Assembly (NCBI GenBank): GCA_949358305.1
Contig: OX442315.1
Coordinates: 7,714,427 to 7,778,426, forward strand
Source: Strigamia acuminata
Taxonomy: Eukaryota; Arthropoda; Chilopoda; Geophilomorpha; Linotaeniidae
Reading direction: 5' to 3'
DNA length: 64,000 nt
This document shows positions 21,413-33,270 of the stretch, piece after piece. The notes below the pieces were generated by a model. The model was not told where the DNA came from. It worked only from the letters and a program-made list of their open reading frames with translations, and ran no database searches. Each line of letters begins with the position of its first letter. Positions within the stretch are counted from its first letter, which is position 1. A program made the translations under genes and the position numbers.

Positions 21413-22204
21413 CTATGTCTCGACGATATTCCGCGACCATTTCACAGCTACTGACGACGTGTTTGGACGAGAATCAACGTTTAAACACACAAATTGTGTT
21501 TATTTTCATCGATAATTGGAAAATTGTCGCGGGTTTCGCGAATTTTCCAGGTTTTGTGATTTATTTTCAGATTTTTCGATTTTTCGTCACGCGTACGTGG
21601 CGTAATCAACGAGAAACGGATCAAATCCGCTGCATTGCACCCCGGCGTGCTTGCAGTATCGCCGATCTGTTATTATTCGACAATTTTTGGATTTTTCCCT
21701 CGTTAATTCGAGAAGATTTTCGATTTAAATCGGAAATAGCGCTTTTCGGTGGTTTTTCTATAAAACCACGCTCGTGTTATCTTATTGCACGAGGTTGTGT
21801 GTTAATTCACACAACAAGAGTCAACATTTCTCCTTATTTCGAAATTTCATTGTTAGTACCTAAGATAGATTTAGTATTTTGGTGTGGGCCATTTAGTATC
21901 GATTTCACCCTTAGTCCAGTCGGGCTCGTGAAATTTGTATTCTGGGTTAAGGCTATCTCTGCGCCACCTAACGTTTCCGTGGTCTTAGGCGATTTGCAAA
22001 GGGCGTTAGGGAGATACTTAACTCAGGTTATTAAGGCAATTGTAGCATTGCCTCCCCGTCTCGGTTTCCGCTTTGACAGTGCTACGTGTGTTTTGTGCAA
22101 CGATCCGTGTGTGCTTCGCAACAGTGCTCAGTCTTCGGAAATACGACTGCCCGTACCACTTCTAAAACCGCGATATTTTCCACGTGTGTGTTCCGACGTT
22201 GACG
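21413..22204 (+). other. Leader of copia element C
   Basis: Untranslated leader, similar in style to the leader of element H (42848-43698). An uninterrupted frame across it has no recognisable domain and is regarded as chance. Confidence 0.5.
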
Positions 22205-22942
22205 ATGCAGAAATCCCCGGAACTCTCGATGACACGCGTGCCCATACTTGCCGTAGGAAACTACGAGATGTGGGCGCGCAGCATGAAAATGCTTTTAAAA
22301 TCCGAATCGTTATGGCATCACGTCACCGAAGAGGACGAGGAGGAAATCAAGAAAACAGTGGATCCGAAGGAACTCAAGAAACATAAACGCCGCAAAGATA
22401 AAGCCCTCGGTTTGATTTACGGTTTTGTCTCGGAACCCAAGAAATCAGCGCTGGACAACTGCAATACGCCTAAAGAGGCGTGGGATACGCTGGCAAAAAT
22501 CTACGCACCCAGCTCCCGTGCCAGAAAAGCGGCTTTACGGCGTGAATTCCTCGGACTGCGATTGGAAAAGAGGAAAGAGATGGCTGATTTTCTGGGACGT
22601 GTAGATTATCATGTCCAGAAATTGAAAGACATTGGCGAGAAAACGACAGAAGACCATCAGGCGTACCAGTACTTAGATCTGCTGCCCCCCGAGTACTCGC
22701 AGGTTTCTTTCGCTATCTACCACTGGCCCGATGATAAGTTTAAACCTCAAGCTGTCTCCGAGCAGCTCCTTTCGGAGTACATGAGACAAGGATCGATTCG
22801 GACACGTGATCAGACCTCGACATCTTCGCAGGCTTATGCAATGGATCCAACCCGTTCTCGCTCCCGGAACCGACCGCTTTCCTCGATTAAATGTTTCAAC
22901 TGCGATCAAATGGGCCACGAACCTCGAACCTCGAAGAAGTAG
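22205..22942 (+). pseudogene. Gag of copia element C
   Basis: From the ATG at 22205 (MQKSPELSMT). It closely matches element H: VGNYEMWARSMKMLLKSE, YAPSSRARKAALRREFLGL and FLGRVDYHVQKLKDIGEKT. The zinc knuckle starts CFNCDQMGHE but the frame is lost inside it, followed by an early stop. The remaining basic tail continues in another frame to about 23024, where a foreign insert begins. Confidence 0.8.
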
Positions 22943-23024
22943 AAATCCCAATCCTTCTGCGTCACTCCAACGCTCTTCGAGAAGTAAAAGTCGTAAACGA
23001 GGAAAGAACAGTTCGAACAAGTCC

Positions 23025-23491
23025 TATTAGTTCGTGCCCAACCTTTTGAGATTCATTAGTTGTATTTATTCCGGTTAGATACAACGTGTATATCTTTGCT
23101 ATCTTGTGTCCTAGTCAGACTGGTTGATTCCGACTTTTATCCCGCTGGTTCTGTACCGCAACCAGTCCTTTTACGTGCAAAGATATACCTTCTTGTCGCA
23201 CGCTCAAATAAGCGCTTATCTTTTAGTTTCTCCATTACATTTGAGTTACTTATCGATTGTTTATGTCTTTTACATTATTTGTTATGTAAAGGATAAATCA
23301 TTGCTCATCAAACAATGATTTGTTCTACTATTAGTTTGTACACGTGTGTTTGAGAGCGGCTAGCCTCAAAGCAGTGCTTTTTACCTTTTTCACGATGAAT
23401 AAAGATGGCAGTCGCATGATGCGAGTTTCCGCACCCGTTGAATCGAGTCTCAGCTCTCTTTCGTTGATGTCCGGCGCCTACAAACCTATCA
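23025..23491 (+). repeat. LTR-like insertion inside copia element C
   Basis: About 460 bp interrupts the gag-pol frame of element C. CAAGTCC occurs at both edges, and the coding sequence resumes at once after it. It holds an inverted repeat (AAATCATTG...CAATGATTT near 23295-23323) and AATAAA near 23398, an arrangement like the 3' LTR of element F. Probably a solo LTR of a related family. The ends do not clearly read TG...CA, so the boundaries are uncertain. Confidence 0.5.
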
Positions 23492-25464
23492 AGTCCAATG
23501 ATGGTCGTCCGAGGGGCAGTTCCCAAGTTAGGCGTGAAGCTAACTTCTTTGTAAACGCACCACCGCAGATCACCGAGATACCCGCTGCACATTTTATGCA
23601 GAGCCACGAATGGATCGTCGATTGTGGCGCGACGGATCATATTTCCCACGTCGCGTCATGGTTTACGGATTTCGTGAAAGTTGTGCCATTCGATGTTGAA
23701 CTTGGCCAAGGCACCTCGCAAGTGACTGGGAAAGGAACGGTTCAAATCCAAACGAACATTAACGGATGCGTTTGTGTAGTGAATCTCCGAGATGTATTCT
23801 ACGCGCCGAATTCCGAAGCCCGGTGTTCGCTTACGCTCCAAACCAGATATCCAAAAGTATTGCGATAAAGAGGGAATTCTTTACGACGATGATCTATTTT
23901 ACTTCGGAAACATCGAGCATCAATTACCCGTCATGCCGGCACTCCGTCCCCGAGCCCATTTTTGCCGTCGAGAACCAGGATCGTACGCAGAGGTTGTCAA
24001 GTTTCCGGATGCCCCTAAGTGGCAGGAAGCAATCGACGAAGAACTAGGAACCTTCAAGAAGAGAGAGGTTTACCAGGAAGTTCCGAAGCCCGCGAACACG
24101 ACTATACTCGGCTGCAAATGGTTGTTCAAATTAAAGACCGACACCTCCGGACAGATCACTCGTTATCGCGCCAGATTGGTCGCACAAGGTTTTAAACAGA
24201 CTCTCGGCGTCGATTACGACAAAGTCTTCAGCCCGGTTGTGAATTTCGTGCTCATCAGATTCTTCTTTTGTCTACTCGTCGTTCTCCAAGGGTGGAAAGC
24301 CGCGCACCTGGACGTAAAGTGCGCGTACCTTTACGGCGAGTTAGAGCATCGAGTTTATATGCGGATTCCAGCCGGCGCCTATTGTTCAAACCCCGACAAC
24401 GTCTGGCTTCTTATTAAATCACTGTACGGTCTCCACCAATCTGGCCGTCAGTGGTATGAGAAGCTAGATGAAACACTACGAGGACTCGGGTTTCGGAAAC
24501 TTCCAGCGTGTAACTGTGTTTACATATTCGGGACATCGTTTTATTCTACTCGACAGACAGCATCTTGGACCGGATTATTCGGCTGATATCATCGAAATTC
24601 GAAATTGTCAACCTCGGGCCCATCTCCAGATTACTTGGCGTCGAGTTTATAAGATCCGCGGGGAGGTTGTTCATCATTCAGCGGTCTTATATCGACAAGA
24701 TCGTCAAAAAGTTCGAGGTTGCTGCCGACAAAATGATTAAGGTCCCCGTTACACCTGGAACAACGTTAAAGAAAGGATCCACCGAACATCTCTCCGACTT
24801 CCCATATCGGTCGTTAATCGGATCGCTTCTATTCCTCGCTTCTCGAACCCGTCCGGACATTCTCTATTCCGTCATCGCGTTATCTCAGTATAACAATTGT
24901 TACAACAAGACCCATATTCGCGCACTTCTCCAAGTTCTTCGATACGTCGCGAATACGGCAGATTTGGCGATTGAACTGTCCGGATGCACGACAAGCCAGT
25001 TATGGGCATTCACCGACGCTTCTTGGGCCTCCGACACCGAAACATCGCTTAGCTTCGGAGGATTCATCACGTACATTGGCAGCGTCCCCATCGGCTGGTC
25101 GTGTAAAAAACAGTCTTCGGTTGCGTGCTCGACGATGGAAGCGGAGTTCATCGCCCTCGTCGAGTGCGTAAAAGAACTCTACTGGCTCGACTACATATTC
25201 GCTCAACTCCCGTTCTTGAACCGCATTTCTCGTCCCATCGTTTATTCGGATGCGTTAGCGTCCATACAGTTCACTTCGAACGATGTGGAAAATGCGAAGA
25301 CCAAACACATACGTGTGAAGTATCACTGGTTACGGGAGTGGTATGTGGCAAAAGTATTCGATTTACGGAAGATCCCGGGTGATGATAATGTAGCGGACAT
25401 TTTTACAAAATGGCTACCATCTGATCGACTTCGGAAGCTCACTTCGGGAATCTTCTGCCAGTAA
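23492..25464 (+). pseudogene. Pol of copia element C (integrase and RT loop deleted)
   Basis: Starts with the protease region (EWIVDCGATDHISHV) and the following GAG-pre-integrase strand. It then jumps at about 23815 to the RT N-terminus (RLRSKPDIQKYCDKEG), a deletion of some 480 codons relative to element H that removes the integrase. RT runs to YIFG, where about ten codons including the catalytic YVDD are missing and the frame changes (near 24535). The second frame (to 25464) carries the RT thumb and RNase H (FTDASWASDTETSLSFGG, STMEAEFIALVECVKELYW). It cannot encode an active polymerase. Confidence 0.85.
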
Positions 25465-25712
25465 CCGACTATGACATCTTTATTTCCCATTGTATTTTCG
25501 GACATTCCTTAGTTATTTTACCCGAATTCGAGGTGTTATCGTGTAGTTAGATTGGGAATTTCGAGCTTAGTCAAGTGATGTAAACAAAAGTACCCGACAC
25601 GATAATTCCGAAATTTATTATTTACCTTTTTCGTCAGACACCGTAAAGTCCCGTGTTCTGCTTTATTTATTCCCAGATCAATTGTAAATCCATATTAGAT
25701 CATGAGGGGATT

Positions 25713-26282
25713 TGTTGATGTAGAAAACATCATTTGATCTGGTATGGATCCTATACTATTAATTTATTAATATGTTTCTAGTTATATATTCTCGTATTAT
25801 TGTTTTACAATGTTTATATCGATTAATTACATGATTATTACATGGTTTCCCTAATCCGTGCTTAAATGCACGATGCTTTGTCTATTTAGTGTCTCTTAGC
25901 ATTAGGCACATTGCTGTGATTATCTTTTCATGATTTGTAATGTGTTATTCCGCCACTAGTTGGCGTTTATTCTGTACTCTTGTTTTCCAAGATGGCGTCG
26001 CACAGGTGTGCACGCCAATTATCGTGTGTTTTCAACATTATGGATCACTGTGTAAGATATTTCGTTTATATTAAATCATTTTATTATTTGTATATGCTTT
26101 TGGCATCTTTTCACGGCGTATAAGTGCTTCTGCACGGCCGTTTTTGACGTACGAAACGTCTCACGTGCGTACGAGTAGTACGCCGCCCGTTTTCCGACGT
26201 TTGCGAGTATTCTGCGAGGCGAGTATTCTGCGAGCGTTATTTTTGCACGATAATTCGTGCCAGTTTTTCGTCCTCTGCTACA
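25713..26282 (+). repeat. 3' LTR of copia element C (570 bp)
   Basis: TGTTGATGTAG to GCTACA, preceded by the purine-rich CATGAGGGGATT and followed by ACATC. Confidence 0.88.
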
Positions 26283-29200
26283 ACATCGACTTAATGTTGA
26301 CTTTAAGGTTCTCCTTGCGGCTGGTGTCCAGTATGACTCTCTAAATTGGGCGAGCGTTGCTGTCAAGCTGCATTGGAGAACCTGTGAATGAGAATGCGAA
26401 AATATTAGTTTGGTCAATTCGCATTTTTGTGGTAACACGATAGGTTGTGTTGCTGTTTGTTCGTCTTTGGAGGTTTGTAGTCTGATCTTCAGCCTCATTA
26501 CTCCATTTGCATCGATGAACGGGTTGAGCAGCTTTAATTTGGATCCTGCCATCAATGGTTTCGCCTCAGTCAATTGTTTCATTTCTGCAGCGTAGTGTTG
26601 CTGTTGTGAAGCGATGATCAGTTTTTGTTTTGCCCTCACGAGTTCTTCTGCATTTAGAACCCCTTGTTGTCGGTTACCGCTGTCCGCTTTCTGTTTTGAG
26701 TTGTGTGCAAAACGATAGCACCAGGCCCACACTCGACATGTGCGTAAATACGAGCTGGAAATTGGAAATGCAATTTTTCGATTATTTTGTTGAACTGCAT
26801 TCGCATGGGTTTCTCCGCTTGGCTCCTCCTGATTTGTGTCTTCGTCAGCTTCACTGTCTAATTCGTTTGGGTCTATGGGTAATTCTATTTTATTATTTGG
26901 CCAGTTTTCTTGCTCTTCACTTAGCCATTGTGGCCCTTTCCACCACAGGTCGTCATTTATCAGTTCTGCTGCGTCGATGCCTCTCGTCAGTCGGTCGGCT
27001 GGATTTTCCGGGCCCGCGACGTGTTTCCATGCTTTTACGTGTGATTTCTCTCTAATTTCGATCGTCCTGTTGTTTATGAACGTTGGTGGCCGCTTGGATG
27101 TATTGGTGATCCAGTGTAGGCAGATTTGGCTATCGGTCCAATAGTAGTATCGGTTGCAGTCCATCACCTCCTTCAGTTGGTCCTTAAGGCGTACTGCAAG
27201 AAGGGCGCCCATTAATTCCAATTTGGGCAGCGTCAATTGTTTTACCGGGGCTACTCTAGATTTAGAAAATAGAAAATTTGTCATGATTAGATTTTCTTCT
27301 TTTCGGCGCACGTAAGCCACAGCGCCATAAGCCCTTGGGCTGGCATCGCAAAATATGTGGATTTCGTTTTCTTGACGTGGCTTGAATCCAATCCATCTTG
27401 GCAGTTGGACTTCTTTTAATTTGGGGATTTGATTCGCCCATTTTTTCCAAGTTTCTTGCATTTCTTCATTTAATTTCTCGTCCCATTTCAGGTTTCTTAG
27501 CCACAAGGTTTGGAAAAAAATCTTTGCCGTAATGGTGAATGGACTTGCAAATCCCAATGGATAAAAAATTTGTGCAGTCATGCGGATGACTTCTCGTTTG
27601 GTGATTTGGTTGATTTTGACGTCGTCTGTAGTTTCAACAGCGAGGCTTATTTGGTCTGTGTTTGGACTCCATCGCAATCCCAAAACTTTGGTTTCGTCAT
27701 CGTTCATCAGGTCACAGTCAGATGGGACTTCTTGTCGCATTATTGCTCGCAATTTGGTTGAATTTGTCTGCCATTTTACGAATTCCATTCCCGCTGCGGC
27801 CATGATGATGCGCGCTTGTCAAAAAATTTCTTCCGCCTTTTTCTTATTGTCCAGTGAAGAAATCAAATCGTCCATGTAAAGAAATCGATGTATAAATTCG
27901 ACAGCTTGTGGAAATTCGTGTCTAAACTTCTCTAAGTGATGTTTTATGGTCGCACTCAGCAAGAATGGGCTGGGGGCAGCGCCAAACAGCACTCGAGTTT
28001 GTCGCAAAATCTTGATTGTTGCTCGTCCAATTCCATCCCACAGCTTATCAATCCAAAAGAAACGGGTTGCATTGCGATCCCTCATGACAATCTCTATCTG
28101 ATGAAATGCTTTCTTGATATCTGCTATTAATGCAAACTCTTAAATTCGAAACATTAGCAAAATAAAAATCAAAGATGGGAGCAGATTGGCTCCTTTTGAT
28201 AAACAGTCATTTAGAGATAGTTGGCCCTTTTTATGCGAAGAAGCATCGAATACTATTCGCAATTTGGTTGTCACTCGCTCTTCCTTGACCACAGGCCTAT
28301 GTGGCATGTAGTAAATGGGACCGGGAGCTTTGCCTTTTGGCACCTCTTCAACAATGTTCTGCTCGATCTGCTCATCGATGACTTTTTTATATTCGAGATA
28401 TAAATTCGGCTGCTTACGGAAACGTCGCACCAGGTTGAGAAATCTCTGCTCGGCGATTTGATAATTGTCAGCAAGCTTCTCCGGATTTACAGTCCACAGC
28501 AGCTGGACGGAATAATGGCTCCCTGTCCAGTCGATGGTTTGGTTAAACTTTTTGATTGTTTCCTCATCTCCCGCGGCGGTTAAGGATTCGTGCTGTACCC
28601 CAATTGATTCAAGCTCCCAAAAGTTGCGCAACAGGTCATCTGTAGAGGGAATAATTGTTATTTTATTAGCTTGCGTAGGCGATGCGATGAGTTGTGTCCC
28701 CTGCGTCGTCTGTCCGTGCAGTGTCCACCCCAAAATCGTGTTTACAGCGGCCAAATTTTCTTCAATAAATTTGGATTGACCCGTGGTAATCTTGTTGTAG
28801 TGGTTCACGCCAAGAAGAATGTCCACTTCGCTTGAATGTAAGGCGGCCTGTTTGCAATTCACTCGGATTCCCAAGTCTTTCAATTTGCTGCTTAACGAGG
28901 TGGTCGGAATTTCAGTCGAAGTGGTTGTGCATCGTGGCGTTTCAATTGCGTCGATTAATATGGCTGGAGACGTTCTATTGATCGGTTGTATCTTTACTTG
29001 GACTCGATTTCTCACTTCTATCTTGGGATGTTGGCCAAAGGTGGCGAAGTTGATTTTTTCCGTTCTCAATTTTTTCAATTTTAATTTCTGGGCCACGTCA
29101 GCGCGAATAAATGTGCGCTGTGCTCCGCCGTCTATGTAGCAGACACCCTTGGTTTGCAACTTCTCTCCGCTCAATTGCGCCATTTGGATCATCAAAAATT

Positions 29201-30281
29201 CAACAGCTGGTCGATTTGCGTTGACAACTGCGTTTTGTTTGATTTCCGTCACTTCAATTCGTCTTTTGAAATCTGAATCGCTGGTCGCCGTCGATTTTGG
29301 CTTGGTGCACAAATGTGTGTGGTGCTGTCCTTTACATCGAAAGCATTTCATTGACGTGCGGCATTCGTTGGTCGGGTGCGGTGTTCGTCTGAGACATCGA
29401 AAGCAAACGTTTTTTGCTTTTAATTTCGCCATTCGTTCTTCGGCATTGAGTGGGCAGACTTTTCTGTCGTGGCTTTTTGATTTGCAAAATTGACAGGTTT
29501 TGACTGCAACCGATATCATTGATGCAGAACTTTCATGGACTCGTTTATCTCTCTCGTCGAATCGTTTCTTCTCCTTTTTGAAGCTCGAGGCGTCAGGAGT
29601 CGCATTCGATTTTTGATGTGGTGCAGTCTGCGTCGATTGGTTTGCCATCATCTCGTATTGGGCCTCTTTGGTCACAAAATTGTGCAGCCAGCCCATGAGG
29701 CGAGTGACAGATCGCTCCGCTGCATTCTCTCGATCGTATTCGCGCATCAGTGTACGTGGGATTGCTGTGGCCAGTGTGGGAAATAGCGTCCTTTGATACT
29801 CTTCGAGGCCCACGTCGATGTTGCTCAAATTTTCAATGTTTATCTCGATGTGGCGGTGCAAACGCTGCAGTCCAGCTTGATCTTTTTCGTCCTTCACTGC
29901 AGGTAAAACAGATAAAACGGATAAAACGGCTGGATTTAATTGTAGCGGTAAATCTTGAGGCACAATGGGTTGAACTGGATAATTTCGAGTAGTGTACGTC
30001 ACAATGGCGGTTCTAGTTGTTGCAGCGCGATCCTCAATGGCGTCGAGCGCGTTGCTCACCTCATCCACTTCAAGATCGTTTTTGGCCAAGTCCATAGCCA
30101 AATCACTGGCTTTCATTACACGAAGCATTTTCCCCGCTAATTGATCTGTCCAGATGCTGAGCACATCCTTGGTCACTACTGGCACATCAGCAAAAGCGGT
30201 TGTAATGGCAGCCATGAGTGTTTCGGCAGCTTGGATGGCTGTGGTCAAGGCCCTTCTTTTCAACTCAAATTTCAGAGGCAT
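26283..30281 (-). pseudogene. Gag-Pol of BEL element B with two nonsense codons
   Basis: One frame from the ATG at 30281 (MPLKFELKRRAL), broken by TAA at 28140 and TGA at 27819 and resuming in the same frame after each. Gag lacks most of its DUF1759-like core (deletion near 29915, where a 10-bp TAAAACGGA repeat lies). Zinc knuckles (CQFCKSKSHDRKVC, CFRCLRRTPHPTNEC, CFRCKGQHHTHLC), protease ([12 protein letters not shown]), RT (DIKKAFHQIEI, YMDDLI), RNase H (FCDASPRAYGAVAYV) and the start of the integrase are recognisable. The RT motif reads MDD where A and K have VDD. At 26283 copia element C interrupts the integrase zinc-binding domain. Confidence 0.88.
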
Positions 30282-30305
30282 TTTCTACTTGCAGTTTGGG
30301 GTATT

Positions 30306-30324
30306 CCCGGATTTCGGCACCAAA
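30306..30324 (-). promoter_or_regulatory. Primer-binding site of BEL element B
   Basis: Minus-sense TGGTGCCGAAATCCGGGAA, one base different from elements A and K, next to the 5' LTR. Confidence 0.8.
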
Positions 30325-30325
30325 A

Positions 30326-30819
30326 TGTTGAATCCAAACTTCTTTTTGTATAATCTTAAGTCTCTGGTTTCTTTGAAAATGTGATTGTTGGTTTGAAATA
30401 AAAAGACGTTTTGCCACTATGAGATTTGTACACTCACTGGGTCAAAGTTTATTGTCTTCAAAAAATATGTACACAAAACCGCTCCTATTGGATAATTGGC
30501 TTCAGCTGCATTCCTAGAAGGAGAGCTGAAGCCGGGTCAAGTGACAACAAATCTAACCCTATTTTAATAAAAAAGGTTAATGACACTAAACATTATCAAT
30601 GAACAAATAAAAAACATATTAAAAGTGAATGTGAAATATCAAGCAAAGTTTTACAAAATAGTAATAATAATGGCACATTAAAGGGAATGTGCACCCAAGT
30701 TAAAGTATTATAAAAGCAAATACAAGTTGTAAATATTAATAAATCAAATACGAAAATATAACACATACACATCACATTAAAGGGAATGTGAACCCTAGAG
30801 TAAAACGTCAGTTTTCACA
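30326..30819 (-). repeat. 5' LTR of BEL element B (494 bp)
   Basis: In minus sense it runs from TGTGAAAACTGACG at 30819 to GGATTCAACA at 30326. Its start resembles that of element A's LTR (TGTGAAAATCGGG). The partner LTR is lost. Confidence 0.75.
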
Positions 30820-32060
30820 AAGGGATTGTCATTGTTGCGGTCTACGTTGACGACTTACTCATTTTCTCGAGTGTGACAATGCTCAAAAATCAAATCAAGG
30901 CCAGTTTATGTTTAAAATTTGAAATGAAGGACTTTGGACAGGCCCATTACTGCCTCGGAATTAAATTTACACGCGACTGGAAACGAGGGACGATTAGTCT
31001 AGACCAATCAAATTACATCACTAAGGTGATAAAACGTTTTGGCATGGAAAACGGCACGATTGTTGCCACACCAACGGATCCAAATAGAAAACTGACAAAC
31101 GAAATGGCACCTAAGACCACTCAAGAAAGGCACGAAATGAGTAGAGAAGCTGTCGGGAGCCTGCTGTATGCTGCACAGGCGACAAGGCCCGACATTGCGC
31201 AAGCAGTGGGAGTAGTCAGCAGATACAACTCCAACTTTGGGTCAGCCCACTGGACTGCAGTCAAGCGCATCCTACGATATCTAAAAGGGACGATCAATAC
31301 CAAACTGGTATACGGAAATTTGAAAAACTCAACTTTAGTCGGCTACACAGATGCAGACTATGCCGGATGTCTGGACACAAGACGGTCAACCACTGGATAC
31401 GTCTACACGATAGCTGGCGGAGCGATTAGCTGGTCAAGCAAAAAACAACCAACAGTCGCCGAATCGACAACAGAGGCCGAATACATGTCATTGTCAATGG
31501 CATCAAAGGAAGCAATATGGCTTAGACGGGCTATCCACGAATTGAAATTGGATGAAAACACAAGCCCAATTATTGTGCATTCCGACAACCAAGGCGCTCT
31601 AAATTTGTCAAAGAACACGGTATATCATTCCCGAACAAAGCACATTGATATAAAGCACCACTTTGTTCGAGAAGTCATCAAAAACGGACATGTGTTGTCA
31701 AATTTGTCGGAACAGATGACATAATCGCGGATGTCCTAACTAAAGGACTTGCAAAAGAAAAACACCAATGGTGTGCGGGAAAAATGGGATTGTATATCTC
31801 TGAAAAATAATTTTATCTTGCATGCCATTTTTAAACCTTTTTTATTTTTGTATAAGTGTTTTTATGTGTCACCACAGAGTGGGAGTATTGAGATATTCTG
31901 TGTCAACACATGCTTGTAGCGCCACCTGGCGCCTACGGTCATTTTATGCTAATTAAAATTGTACACGGGCACTTCCGTTTTGACCATCACCACGCGTAGC
32001 TACTCAATCCTTTCGCTCCCACGCAGATTCGCAGATTCTCATCATCAAATAATGGCAATT
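30820..32060 (+). mobile_element. Copia remnant I, truncated by BEL element B
   Basis: Contains the RT end, RNase H and what looks like the polypurine tract plus part of a 3' LTR. GAGTGGGAGTAT precedes TGAGATATTCTGTGTCAACA at about 31890, a typical copia junction. Everything upstream of the RT catalytic motif is missing. The right end is not defined by a second LTR. Confidence 0.65.
30822..31810 (+). pseudogene. RT C-terminus and RNase H of copia remnant I
   Basis: The frame begins just before the RT catalytic motif (VAVYVDDLLIFS) and continues through the RT thumb (FEMKDFGQAHYCLGIKF) and RNase H (GYTDADYAGCLDTRRSTTGY, STTEAEYMSLSMASKEAIW, KHIDIKHHFVRE). A one-base frame change near 31690-31705 ends the ORF early; the conserved tail (ADVLTKGLAKEKH) is in the next frame. 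It is more distant from H and C than those two are from each other, so it belongs to a different copia lineage. Confidence 0.85.
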
Positions 32061-32682
32061 GTGCACAAAATGAGAAGCAAAAAAGCAACTAGACACAGAT
32101 ACTGGGTTCGACCCATTTAAAATCACCAATGTTAAAACGGGGCGCCATGTTTGGAACGTAACGTCATCAGATGCCTCTTAATTGGCTGCGGAAAAATAGA
32201 AATAAATCCTTTTTATAAAATCCGCCGCAAATTTGCATTTTCAGCAGAAAGTGATGTCACAAACGTCATTTTTAGGCCCCTCGTCACACTTGCGGCCATA
32301 ATCCAATCCCTTAACCATCAACTATCAACTCCACCTGGCGGGGTGGGGTTGGACTAAGCCATGTGGGTTTTGTGTTGTTTGAAAATGCAAACGCGTGTGA
32401 TTTTTTTTATCGTTTTCAAAATATTGCAATTAAAAACGCACCTTTATGAATCACCATTTAACGGCACGCCCACATTTGTTGTTTTAGTACATACCGAAAA
32501 CAGAGCTTTTAAATACAGCAAATACTTGTACCTCTACAGTTTTTAGATATATTTGAAAGTTCAAAAGAGATCCACACGTTGATATTCGACAAAAACTGCA
32601 TCAAAACTTACGATCGAACTGGATTGAAAATCTGACCAAAAATCAAGACATGCTGCACGTGGTAAATTGGAAATTACACTGA
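32061..32682. other. Intergenic DNA between copia remnant I and the DEG/ENaC gene
   Basis: No supported ORF or repeat. It may contain the end of copia remnant I's LTR on the left and the DEG/ENaC cleavage region on the right. Confidence 0.4.
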
Positions 32683-32688
32683 TTTATT
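32683..32688 (-). terminator. Possible polyadenylation signal of the DEG/ENaC gene
   Basis: AATAAA on the minus strand, 179 bp after the stop codon at 32867. Confidence 0.4.
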
Positions 32689-32866
32689 CGGGGTTCACAC
32701 ATTACAAAACAAGGACAAAAGGATTATGACAATTTATGACACTGCGACGTATTTCCGATTCCACGAATCCGTGTCATCGCTTCTCAAATGGAAAACACCT
32801 CCTGAATGTCGACTTCACTGTACGGCGCATCCTCCATTCCTTCGGTTCGGCGCAACCCCACGACTT

Positions 32867-33270
32867 CTAAAACACCCAGTTTTTACAATATATTCCAACG
32901 ATATCTAATTGCGCTATGCTCCACAGATATTCCAAAGTGCATTTTGGTTTAAAAAGCCATAAATCGACCAATTGCACCTCGCACCAACTCGTGAAATTGG
33001 TCTTTTTCTCAGCAGTTTTTGTCTTAAAATACTTCATCTTCATGAAAGTAATTTGTGGAGACGGAGCACACACAGTAAGTGATGGAAAAGCTATTTTCTC
33101 CATATAATTCACCGTGACGACATTGCGCGTTGGATACGTGAAATAATAGAAAATGCGGTTTTGAATCATGAAAAGACACAAACTCATACAAATCAGCAAA
33201 ATTGCATTCTTCAGATATTTCTGCCCGTTCGATTTCAATATTTTGCTTTCAACTTGACTCGTGCATTCTT
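32867..33270 (-). CDS. Second TM1 module fused after TM2 of the DEG/ENaC gene
   Basis: Within the last exon, the frame continues past TM2 through a linker of about 45 residues (KKLHQKTMKTKQLLIIEKSY region) with no stop. It then enters a second N-terminal channel module: a hydrophobic helix (NAILLICMSLCLFMI), then RIFYYFTYPTRNVVTVNY and IAFPSLTVCAPSP, the hallmark post-TM1 block. This module ends about 70 residues later at TAG (32867), without its own Cys-rich region or TM2. Either a tandem neighbour gene has been fused by loss of the stop and start, or the gene encodes a three-helix protein. Confidence 0.6.

Larger units (their letters stand above)
21039..26282 (+). mobile_element. Decayed Ty1/copia retrotransposon C nested in BEL element B
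   Basis: Flanked by the target duplication ACATC (21034-21038 and 26283-26287). LTRs at 21039 to about 21412 (internally and terminally deleted) and 25713-26282 (570 bp). The coding part is a close relative of intact element H, with a shortened gag, loss of the whole integrase, loss of the RT catalytic loop, and a further LTR-like insertion. Confidence 0.9.
20931..30819 (-). mobile_element. Decayed BEL/Pao retrotransposon B, split by copia element C
   Basis: The 5' LTR (30326-30819), primer-binding site and gag-pol read on the minus strand from 30281 to 26283. They resume without loss on the far side of copia element C at 21038-20931 (CKKVQGKLMQESPG in frame), then end against the LTR of element F. 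The integrase core and 3' LTR are gone. The element has an internal gag deletion and two nonsense codons. Confidence 0.88.

Noticed and set aside
21415-22386. 323-codon ORF in the leader of copia element C
   Set aside because: It overlaps the real gag in another frame and has no domain; leaders of H and C are similar non-coding sequence.
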